Of a DNA stretch of 8,240 nt, positions 1-5,469 are shown in pieces. The notes below the pieces were generated by a model. That model saw only the letters and a list, made by a program, of their open reading frames with translations, was not told the DNA's origin and made no database searches. Origin of the DNA: Candidatus Sulfopaludibacter sp. SbA3 (lineage in GTDB: Bacteria > Acidobacteriota > Terriglobia > 20CM-2-55-15); the NCBI GenBank assembly GCA_945861845.1, contig CAMAWS010000116.1, forward strand, positions 1 to 8,240, in the 5' to 3' direction. Position 1 is the first letter of the stretch, and each line of letters starts with the position of its first letter. The position numbers and the translations under genes are program-made.

Positions 1-207
1 CAGGTCCTGCATCTTTTGTGCATCGGTTGCGATCTTTGCCGCATCCTTCGCTGTGATTCCCTGCTGCAACGCCTGGTTGGTCGGCCCAACTTCTTTCATG
101 ATCGCGTCAAGTCTGTCCAGAGCTGGCTGAGGGAGCGCTTGCCCCATAGCAGTCAACACCAGAGCGACGATCATGCAGGAGCCGATTAGTACTGGAAACT
201 TCCGCAT
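1..207 (-). CDS. Secreted small protein, possibly cytochrome c'-like (5' part only)
   Basis: The reading frame starts with ATG at 207 and stays open to the left edge, giving the first 69 residues; the rest lies outside the window. The start is well supported by a strong ribosome binding site (AGGAGG, 215-220) seven bases upstream. Residues 1-5 are basic (MRKFP), and residues 6-22 form a hydrophobic stretch ending near GQA, which looks like a Sec signal peptide, so the mature protein would be periplasmic or extracellular. The mature start (LDAIMKEVGPTNQALQQ, then ITAKDAAKIATDAQKM) is amphipathic and helical. It resembles the first helices of cytochrome c'/c'-like four-helix bundles, where MKE(I/V)GPT-type motifs are common. 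The CxxCH haem site would be at the C-terminus, which cannot be seen, so haem binding is only inferred. It lies downstream of etfA on the same strand but has its own leader and probably its own promoter. Confidence 0.6.
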   Translation of the reverse strand, partial: MRKFPVLIGSCMIVALVLTAMGQALPQPALDRLDAIMKEVGPTNQALQQGITAKDAAKIATDAQKMQDL

Positions 208-222
208 TGTTTATCCTCCTCT

Positions 223-261
223 GTAATCGATTACGAACTCTTACTAACTCCATTTAAATGG
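223..261. promoter_or_regulatory. Two 12-bp perfect palindromes in the leader upstream of the secreted-protein gene
   Basis: GTAATCGATTAC (223-234) and CCATTTAAATGG (250-261) are each perfect 12-bp palindromes. Their centres are 27 bases apart, and both lie between the candidate promoter at 274-302 and the ribosome binding site at 215-220. Placement just downstream of a promoter would suit operator half-sites for a dimeric regulator. AT-rich palindromes also arise by chance, and no regulator can be assigned. Confidence 0.3.
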
Positions 262-273
262 TCGGACTGCCGT

Positions 274-302
274 ACTATACAAGCACCTCAACCGAGCTTC
301 AA
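274..302 (-). promoter_or_regulatory. Candidate sigma70-type promoter for the secreted-protein gene
   Basis: Read on the minus strand, TTGAAG (297-302) and TATAGT (274-279) are separated by exactly 17 bases and match the -35/-10 consensus at 4/6 and 5/6 positions. The -35 lies inside the last codons of etfA. Transcription would start near 267, leaving a leader of about 60 bases that carries the two palindromes. This suggests the gene at 1-207 can be expressed independently of etfBA. It is a consensus match only. Confidence 0.4.
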
Positions 303-1265
303 GTCATTAAAAATCTTCGTCAAAGCCGGAACCACCTTGAACAAATCGTCGACAATGCCGTAGTGGGCAACCTTGAAAATCGGTGCTTCCACGTCCTTAT
401 TAATCGCCACAATGCACCGCGAAGTCTGCATCCCAACCAGGTGCTGGATAGCTCCGGAAATACCGACAGCGAAGTAGAGCTTCGGCGAAACGGTCTGGCC
501 GGAACTGCCGACCTGATACTCCCGCGCCAGCCATTCACTGTCCACAACAGGCCGTGATGCGCCAACGGAAGCTCCAAGCGAATCAGCCAGTTCAAAGATA
601 ATCTTAAAGTTATCCTTCTCTTTCAGGCCGCGGCCGCCAGCAACGATAATCGGGGCAGCAGTCAGATCGACCTTGCCCTTTTGAGCCTCTATCCGTTCGA
701 TCAGCTTTCTTCGAACCGGCCCACTAAACTGCAGGGACACAGAGACAACTTCCGCGCTTCCGCCAGCCTTCAAATCGTCTGTCGAAAAAGCGCCGGGCGA
801 TACCGTTGCGAAACATGGCGGATCGCCGCGCAAGCCCGTCTTGATGTTCATTTTTGCGTTGAAAACCTGCCGCGTCAGCAACAGCTTATCGCCCTGTTTC
901 TCATAGTCGACGCAACCGGCGATCAGCGGCCGGCGGAGCGAAACCGAAAGGCGGGGCGCAAAATCTATACCTTGTGTCGTGTGACCGGCGATGACGAGAA
1001 ACGGCTTTTCATTTCCCAGTATTGTCTTGAGAGCTTCCACATATCGGTCAGGGCTGTACTCGGCAAGATCGGGGTGTTCTGCCACAACCACGCGATCGAT
1101 TTGTTTTGTCTTTAACTCATCGACCAACCCGGATACGTTCGATCCGAGAACGATCGCCGTGATCGGCTGTCCAAAGTCCTGCCCCACGCGCTGCGCCAAC
1201 ACTAGAGCTTCGGACGTAATAGATTTCAGTTTGTTATCTTTGTGTTCGGTTATGACGAATATCAT
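288..1265 (-). CDS. etfA: Electron transfer flavoprotein, alpha subunit
   Basis: This is the 325-residue FAD-binding alpha subunit of ETF. With EtfB it forms a soluble heterodimer that takes electrons from acyl-CoA and related dehydrogenases and passes them to ETF:quinone oxidoreductase. Residues 1-185 form the N-terminal domain shared with EtfB. The FAD domain is clear: VAGGRGL (208-214), [12 protein letters not shown] (235-246), [14 protein letters not shown] (251-264), [12 protein letters not shown] (268-279), [10 protein letters not shown] (288-297) and [12 protein letters not shown] (302-313). Length is normal for the family. The position of human EtfA Thr266, which contacts the flavin N5 region, appears to be Ser255 here, a conservative change. 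The Asp usually seen in the ADYGIV motif is His301. The gene follows etfB after a 21-base gap with only a weak AGAG ribosome site (about 1273-1276), typical of a downstream operon gene. The stop is TGA at 288-290. Confidence 0.97.
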   Translation of the reverse strand: MIFVITEHKDNKLKSITSEALVLAQRVGQDFGQPITAIVLGSNVSGLVDELKTKQIDRVVVAEHPDLAEYSPDRYVEALKTILGNEKPFLVIAGHTTQGIDFAPRLSVSLRRPLIAGCVDYEKQGDKLLLTRQVFNAKMNIKTGLRGDPPCFATVSPGAFSTDDLKAGGSAEVVSVSLQFSGPVRRKLIERIEAQKGKVDLTAAPIIVAGGRGLKEKDNFKIIFELADSLGASVGASRPVVDSEWLAREYQVGSSGQTVSPKLYFAVGISGAIQHLVGMQTSRCIVAINKDVEAPIFKVAHYGIVDDLFKVVPALTKIFNDLKLG

Positions 1266-1286
1266 TGCGTTTCTCTGGTTGGCTCC

Positions 1287-2084
1287 CTATATGACTTTCG
1301 CTTCTTTCCGGAGTTTTTCGACAAGCTTTGCAGCAGCCTCTTCGGCTGTGCCGGTAATGATCTCGACACGGCTCTTTCGCGCGGGCACGAAAAGCTCTTT
1401 CACTTCGTACATGGCGCCCGCCTTTCCGACAAGGTTATCGGACAGGCCTAGATCGGTTGCCGACCAGGCTTTCAGCTCTTTCTTTTTTGCGGCCATGATT
1501 CCCTTGAGAGAAGCGTATCTGGGCTGGTTGATACCAAACTGGATGGTCAGGACCGCGGGAAACGGCAGTTCCACTGTTTCGTTGATGCCACCTTCGAGCT
1601 CGCGCCTCACTTTCAGCGTCTTTGCCGCGGGATCGGCTTCCACGCCAATGACGACGGTCGCGTGAGCGTATCCGAGAAACTCGGCCAACATGACGCCGGT
1701 CATACCGGTTCCGAGATCGTCAGACAGGACGCCGGCGAGAACAAGGTCCGCTCCACCGTCTTTCTCGATGGCCTTGGCCAGCGTTTCCGCCGCCGCAAAT
1801 TCGTCGGCTCCCTTGAACTTGGGATCGAGCAGGTGAATGCCCCGGTCCGCGCCCATTGCCAACCCGGAACGAAGGACTCGCGCGGCTTCGTCGCCTCCCA
1901 TGGAGAGAATAACGACTTCTCCCTGGTGCTTTTCCTTGAGGCGCAATGCTTCTTCCAGGGAGTAGTTATCCGCCTCGCTCGCAACAAATGTCAGGTCGCT
2001 TTCCTTAATCCAGGTCTTCGACTCATTGATAATCAACCGTGATGCAGGGTCAGGCACAGGCTTGATACAGGAAATAATTTTCAC
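1287..2084 (-). CDS. etfB: Electron transfer flavoprotein, beta subunit
   Basis: This is the 265-residue beta subunit of ETF, partner of the EtfA encoded just downstream. The start MKIISCIKPVPDP is classic for EtfB. The start codon is GTG (2084-2082), supported by GGAG at 2091-2094 six bases upstream. The nucleotide-binding segment DLVLAGVLSDDLGTGMTGVMLAEFLG (113-138) aligns without gaps to the AMP-binding region of canonical ETFs and keeps the Thr-Gly pair (129-130). It lacks the DGDTAQVGP-type signature I associate with electron-bifurcating FixAB/EtfAB, so a conventional, non-bifurcating ETF is the better call. NQPRYASLKGIMAAKKKEL (186-204) matches the recognition loop by which ETF docks on its dehydrogenases (human Leu195 region). 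The C-terminal segment 240-265 is the helical arm that wraps round EtfA. Gene order etfB-etfA is the usual one. No dehydrogenase or ETF-QO gene is in the window. Confidence 0.97.
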   Translation of the reverse strand: MKIISCIKPVPDPASRLIINESKTWIKESDLTFVASEADNYSLEEALRLKEKHQGEVVILSMGGDEAARVLRSGLAMGADRGIHLLDPKFKGADEFAAAETLAKAIEKDGGADLVLAGVLSDDLGTGMTGVMLAEFLGYAHATVVIGVEADPAAKTLKVRRELEGGINETVELPFPAVLTIQFGINQPRYASLKGIMAAKKKELKAWSATDLGLSDNLVGKAGAMYEVKELFVPARKSRVEIITGTAEEAAAKLVEKLRKEAKVI

Positions 2085-2123
2085 GTGCAGCTCCGATTAT
2101 GACGATACAGACAAGAGTAAGGA

Positions 2124-2152
2124 ATTATATAGCATCCTGTAACCATGGTGAT
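2124..2152 (-). promoter_or_regulatory. Candidate promoter for etfBA
   Basis: On the minus strand there is a perfect TATAAT at 2124-2129, giving a start near 2117 and a leader of about 33 bases before the etfB GTG. The -35 region is poor: ATCACC at 2147-2152 with 17-base spacing, or TCACCA with 16. The -35 area overlaps small overlapping inverted repeats (GATGG/CCATC at 2150-2160 and ATGGT/ACCAT at 2145-2159), which could be an activator or repressor site. A weak -35 beside a perfect -10 would suit activation, but this is inference. Confidence 0.4.
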
Positions 2153-2282
2153 GGACCATCCACGGAGTAAATCCGCGAGTGCCCATGAAGGTATTCCCTT
2201 CTCCAGTCACGAACTGCGATTTCCATTGCGCTCCTCCCGAAGTCTGACTAAGGATATTGCTCCCTGTGGCCAAAAGGATAGA

Positions 2283-2885
2283 ATGACTCGTTTAACAGTG
2301 ACTGGCAAAACTATGGCAGAGAGTCCCAAGAAAAGTATTTTCACAACTCACGACGTCAGCAGGCTTCTTCACGTCAATCCGCGGTCGGTTATCAACTGGA
2401 TCGAGCAGAGCCTGTTGGCCTCCTATCGAACGCCAGGCGGCCATCGGCGCATCCGGCGCGAGGATCTGCTGACCTTCCTGCACAAACACCAGATTCCTCT
2501 CCCTGCAGCGCTTATCGAAGAGAAGTTCAGCGTCCTGATCGTGGAAGACGAGGACGAGATCGTCGATATCCTGAAGACGTTCCTGGAACGGCATGGCGGC
2601 TACCAGGTGAGTTCCGCCTCGGATGGAATTACCGCCCTGATCGAAGTTGGCCGCGGCCGGCCGCATCTCCTGATCCTAGACATCCTGGTCCCCGGCGTCG
2701 ATGGCGTTGAAGTTTGCCGGCGAATAAAAGCCGATGGCGCAAACAAGACTGCAATCATCGCAATCAGCGGACAGGCCGACGCTGAAGCCCGGGTCCTGCA
2801 GGCAGGAGCAGACGCGTTCCTGCCCAAACCCCTGGACCTGGACAGACTCCTCGCAGAGTCCAAACGTCTACTGCGAATCCTCTGA
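2283..2885 (+). CDS. HTH (excisionase/MerR-type) plus receiver-domain response regulator
   Basis: This 200-residue protein has a DNA-binding domain first and a receiver domain second. Residues 19-62 form an excisionase/MerR-like winged HTH: IFTTHDVSRLLHVNPRSVIN, then a wing YRTPGGHRRIRREDL (48-62). A linker (63-81) leads to a CheY-like receiver (82-200). All receiver landmarks are present: acidic pair E88/D89, phospho-acceptor D133, S162 of the switch and K182 in PKP, so it should be phosphorylatable. Most response regulators have the opposite domain order. No histidine kinase lies nearby, so it is an orphan in this window. It diverges from etfBA across about 200 bases, which makes control of etfBA or of itself possible but unproven. 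I chose ATG 2283 because AAAAGG (2272-2277) sits five bases upstream. ATG 2313 is an alternative, since similarity to the HTH starts about there. The frame is open back to 2145, but that part looks non-coding. Confidence 0.88.
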   Translation: MTRLTVTGKTMAESPKKSIFTTHDVSRLLHVNPRSVINWIEQSLLASYRTPGGHRRIRREDLLTFLHKHQIPLPAALIEEKFSVLIVEDEDEIVDILKTFLERHGGYQVSSASDGITALIEVGRGRPHLLILDILVPGVDGVEVCRRIKADGANKTAIIAISGQADAEARVLQAGADAFLPKPLDLDRLLAESKRLLRIL

Positions 2886-2899
2886 AACTGTGCGATACT
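2871..2899 (+). promoter_or_regulatory. Candidate extended -10 promoter for tRNA-Arg
   Basis: TGCGATACT at 2891-2899 is an extended -10 (TGn plus GATACT, 4/6). CTGCGA at 2871-2876 could be a weak -35 at 17-base spacing. Initiation would be near 2906, a few bases before the mature tRNA 5' end. The -35 lies in the last codons of the regulator gene. Read-through from the regulator is an equally plausible source of transcript. Confidence 0.25.
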
Positions 2900-2910
2900 T
2901 TTCCACTTGA

Positions 2911-2984
<74 letters not shown>

Positions 2985-3031
2985 TGATTTCACGTAAATT
3001 CCCGACACAAACTCCAAACAAGAGGTGATTG

Positions 3032-3886
3032 ATGCGAAAACTATCCTGTCTTTTGATTGTCGCTACTTTCCTGCTGGGCGTTCAGGCTCCCCTGTTCAGC
3101 CTGCAGGCGCCAGCGGCGCAGACTCCTCCGCCGCCTCAGCCCAGTCCGACCGCCCCCCTGTATCAGGCCAAGGGCGAGCAATACAGAATCTACAATTTTC
3201 CAGGCACTGGAGAATCGATTCCCTACCGGCTCTTTGTTCCTTCGCGGTGGACACCCAACACGAAGCTTCCTCTTCTGGTGTCGCTTCGCGCAGGAAACAC
3301 CGTTGATGGTCCGTACCGGGAAAACAACGACCTGGTAAAGGTTGGCGAGCAACGCGGGTACATCGTCGTCACCCCCATGGGTTACAGGGGGCTGGCTCAA
3401 CCGTACTACGGCAGCACCTACCCTGTCGTTCGGCCCACCGGCCCATCCGCTCCGGCCGCAGGCTGGACGGCACAGGAAAACGAACGCAGCGAACAGGACG
3501 TCATGTACGTCATCGACCTGGTCGCCAAGGAATACAACGTCGATACGGGCCGCATTTTCATCCACGGGCAGAATCCGTCCGGATCCGGCGCGCTTCATCT
3601 TGCCGCCAAGTATGCGGACAAGTTCGCCGGCCTGATCGTGAGTTCAGGACCCGTTCCGCCCGCCATGTATCCGTGGGACCGCATCAAGGGGAAAATGGGC
3701 ATGCTGGTCATTCACGGAACTGCCGACACTTCAAATCCCATTGAGGCTTCCAAAGCAATGGCGGATGCGGCAAAAGCGGCCGGCGTGGACGTTCAATACG
3801 CGGTCGTTCCGGACGGTACGCATCTCGGCGCGTTTCTAACCTACGCCCAGGGATTCTTCGACTTCATGGACAAGCACAAGAAATAG
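3032..3886 (+). CDS. Secreted alpha/beta-hydrolase (esterase/PHB-depolymerase-like), nucleophile serine apparently lost
   Basis: This 284-residue protein has a Sec signal peptide (MRK, then a hydrophobic core 5-18, cleavage probably near GVQA or later) followed by a Pro/Ala-rich linker (26-42). The rest fits the exported esterase branch of alpha/beta-hydrolases (LpqC/PHB depolymerase/prolyl-oligopeptidase-like): IPYRLFVPSRW (63-73), LPLLVSLRAG (79-88), GYIVVTPMGYRG (109-120), VDTGRIFIHGQN (170-181), AAKYADKFAGLIVSSG (191-206), MLVIHGTADTSNP (224-236) and PDGTH (260-264). The acid (D232) and His (H264) of a triad are present. At the nucleophile elbow, where relatives read GxSxGG, this one reads GQNPSG (179-184), placing Asn181 at the Ser position. 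It may therefore be a non-catalytic relative or use another residue. Substrate unknown. ATG 3032 is chosen because AGAGG (3021-3025) sits six bases upstream; a TTG just before it is possible. Confidence 0.85.
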   Translation: MRKLSCLLIVATFLLGVQAPLFSLQAPAAQTPPPPQPSPTAPLYQAKGEQYRIYNFPGTGESIPYRLFVPSRWTPNTKLPLLVSLRAGNTVDGPYRENNDLVKVGEQRGYIVVTPMGYRGLAQPYYGSTYPVVRPTGPSAPAAGWTAQENERSEQDVMYVIDLVAKEYNVDTGRIFIHGQNPSGSGALHLAAKYADKFAGLIVSSGPVPPAMYPWDRIKGKMGMLVIHGTADTSNPIEASKAMADAAKAAGVDVQYAVVPDGTHLGAFLTYAQGFFDFMDKHKK

Positions 3887-3898
3887 GTCCGGGGAGGA

Positions 3899-3976
3899 AA
3901 AAATGGGGCCCGGCCGGTCATTTCCTATTTTCTGCACTACAAGAAAATAGGAAATGACCGGCCGGGCCCCATTTTT
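3899..3976. terminator. Perfect 35-bp inverted repeat, two-way intrinsic terminator between convergent genes
   Basis: Arms 3899-3933 and 3942-3976 are perfectly complementary over 35 bp, with an 8-base loop (3934-3941, GCACTACA). The outer half is GC-rich (TGGGGCCCGGCCGGTCA) and the loop-proximal half is AT-rich (TTTCCTATTTTCT). The outer edges carry A/T runs, so plus-strand transcripts end the stem in five U (3972-3976) and minus-strand transcripts in six. This is what a terminator serving both the hydrolase (stop 3884-3886) and lysC (stop 3976-3978) should look like. The stem is much longer than a terminator needs, and the arms contain inner palindromes (GGGCCC, CCGGCCGG), so it may be a dispersed palindromic element used as a terminator. 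Confidence 0.85.
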
Positions 3977-5385
3977 CACGAATGCGCGGGCAGTTTGTGC
4001 AATTCAAAAGCGTGATGAATGAGTTGCACGGATCGTGCAGCATCCTTCTGTTTGACAACGAGCGACAGGTTCAGTTCTGAGGATCCCTGCGCAATCATCA
4101 ATATGTTCACGTTCGCATCGCCTAACACGCCAAACGTGCGTGCGGCAATGCCGGGAACACCCTTCATGCCTTCCCCGACGAGCGCGATGATCGATATGTC
4201 GGAGATACTCGATATCTGGTCAATGCGCCTGCGTTCAATCTCGAGCTGAAACTCCCGCCGCAAGGCTTTCACCGTGTTGTCCCCGTCCTGCTTGCTGACA
4301 ACGAGGGAAATGTGTTGCTCTGAAGATCCCTGCGAGAACATCAGGACGCTGATTCGATTCTGTGCCGTCGTGGTAAACACGCGGCCCGCCACTCCCGGCA
4401 CGCCGATCATGCCACGGCCGGCAACGGAAACGAGCGTGACGCCTGTGATGGACGTCACCGTCTTTACTGTGTATTCGTGTTGGCGCGTTTCGTTGGCGAT
4501 GATCGTTCCGGGTTTTTCCGGATCAAATGTATTTTTGATGCGGATTGGAATCCCGGCATCTGCGGCCGGCATGATCGTCTTGGGGTGCAGCACCTTGGCC
4601 CCGAAATACGACATCTCGGCCGCTTCCTTGTACGAAACGCGGTCCAGGACACGGGCTTCGGGCACTATTCGCGGATCGGCAGTCATGACCCCGTTGACGT
4701 CCGTCCAGATTTGAATCTCAGACGCTTTCAGGCAGGCGCCGAGGATGGAAGCCGAGTAGTCCGAGCCTCCCCTTCCCAACGTCGTCGTCACGCCTTCCGG
4801 CGTCGAACATATAAACCCTGTCACCACGGGAACAACACCCGACCTGGCCATCTTCGCCACTTTCTGACATCGCTTGCGCGTCTCCTCGAAATCCACAAGC
4901 ATGAACTCCGACTCTTCGCTCGTAATGATGAGCTCGCGCGCGTCAACCGCTTCGGATTCCAGGCCGATCTGCCGGAGATACTCGGCGAAGATTGGGACAA
5001 TGAGACGCTCGCCAAAGGAACTGATGAGGTCTCTCGAACGATCGCTCATTTCGCGGAGCAACGTGATACCGGTAAAGATCTTCTGTATCTCGTCCCACAT
5101 GCCGCGCAGGGTTTCCTGAACGGCCCTGGCTCCACGCGCGTCCTTGAGCAGTTCGCGAATCGCCTTGTCATGCTTGCTGCGAATCTCTGCCAGCTTGTCG
5201 TCGCGAACGCGCTCGTGGCCTGCGACTCCAGCCTCGCCCGCCTGGAGCAAGGCATCCGTTACGCCGGACATGGCAGACAGGACTACAACCGGCTTTGATT
5301 CGCGGAGGGATTCAACAACACGGGCGGCAGTATTGATCTGCGGCGCAGCACCCATCGAGGTTCCGCCGAACTTCATCACAATCAT
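3976..5385 (-). CDS. lysC: Aspartate kinase (monofunctional, two ACT domains)
   Basis: This enzyme phosphorylates L-aspartate to aspartyl-4-phosphate, the committed step to lysine/diaminopimelate, methionine, threonine and isoleucine; it acts in the cytoplasm. The protein is 469 residues from ATG 5385. Kinase motifs are KFGGTSMG (5-12), VVLSAMSGVTDALL (34-47), SFGERL (123-128), TTLGRGGSDYSA (201-212), QIWTDVNGVMTADPR (225-239) and EMSYFGAKVLHP (257-268). Two C-terminal ACT domains follow (about 312-385 and 395-455), with paired effector-site segments SQGSSEQHISLVV and AQGSSELNLSLVV, so feedback inhibition by lysine and/or threonine is expected. Length and motifs resemble the ThrA/plant-type kinase, but there is no homoserine dehydrogenase fusion. 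The start is uncertain: ATG 5385 (MIVMKFGGTS) matches the family, ATG 5403 adds six residues, and neither has a clear ribosome site. It lies 84 bases after nrdJ on the same strand, with a hairpin in between. Confidence 0.96.
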   Translation of the reverse strand: MIVMKFGGTSMGAAPQINTAARVVESLRESKPVVVLSAMSGVTDALLQAGEAGVAGHERVRDDKLAEIRSKHDKAIRELLKDARGARAVQETLRGMWDEIQKIFTGITLLREMSDRSRDLISSFGERLIVPIFAEYLRQIGLESEAVDARELIITSEESEFMLVDFEETRKRCQKVAKMARSGVVPVVTGFICSTPEGVTTTLGRGGSDYSASILGACLKASEIQIWTDVNGVMTADPRIVPEARVLDRVSYKEAAEMSYFGAKVLHPKTIMPAADAGIPIRIKNTFDPEKPGTIIANETRQHEYTVKTVTSITGVTLVSVAGRGMIGVPGVAGRVFTTTAQNRISVLMFSQGSSEQHISLVVSKQDGDNTVKALRREFQLEIERRRIDQISSISDISIIALVGEGMKGVPGIAARTFGVLGDANVNILMIAQGSSELNLSLVVKQKDAARSVQLIHHAFELHKLPAHS

Positions 5386-5414
5386 AGAGGGATAGCGTAG
5401 CATTCAATGAGAAT

Positions 5415-5453
5415 TGGGAATTGAACATTGAGCATTTCAATGTTCAATTCCCA
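5415..5453. repeat. 17-bp perfect inverted repeat between nrdJ and lysC
   Basis: TGGGAATTGAACATTGA (5415-5431) and its exact complement (5437-5453) enclose a 5-base loop (GCATT). The hairpin starts 17 bases after the nrdJ stop and ends 12 bases before the upstream lysC ATG (5403). No U-run follows on the minus strand (TTCTCATTGA comes next), so it is not a classical terminator. Copies of short words recur around it (ATTCAATGA at 5402-5410, GAATT at 5411-5415). Repeats of the ATTGAACATTGA kind are, from memory, common between genes in some Acidobacteriota. It could protect the nrdJ mRNA 3' end, attenuate read-through into lysC, or be a passive repeat. Confidence 0.75.
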
Positions 5454-5469
5454 TCGCTCATCTGAGGGG

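Noticed and set aside
681..1115. Long plus-strand open frames lying over etfA and etfB (681-1115, 991-1665, 1662-2042)
   Set aside because: They run antisense to two unmistakable ETF genes, their translations are rich in Arg/Ser/Cys with no recognisable domain, and none has a convincing ribosome site.
1287..2084. Electron-bifurcating ETF (FixBA-type)
   Set aside because: EtfB lacks the DGDTAQVGP-like signature and keeps the canonical AMP-site Thr-Gly and dehydrogenase-docking loop. No FixC/FixX or NADH-linked partner genes are adjacent.
2145..2282. N-terminal extension of the response regulator to ATG 2145
   Set aside because: The 46 extra residues show no domain or conserved pattern, ATG 2145 lacks a ribosome site, and the segment overlaps the likely etfB promoter, whereas ATG 2283 has AAAAGG at good spacing.
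4477..5298. A 273-codon plus-strand open frame opposite lysC, and 6268-7050 (260 codons) opposite nrdJ
   Set aside because: Both mirror the codon pattern of strongly conserved genes on the other strand. The translations have no low-entropy motifs, signal peptides or start signals, which is typical of GC-rich antisense shadows.
5415..5453. Hairpin after nrdJ as an intrinsic terminator
   Set aside because: The stem is moderate in GC and is not followed by a T-run on the minus strand, so it was recorded as a repeat/hairpin.
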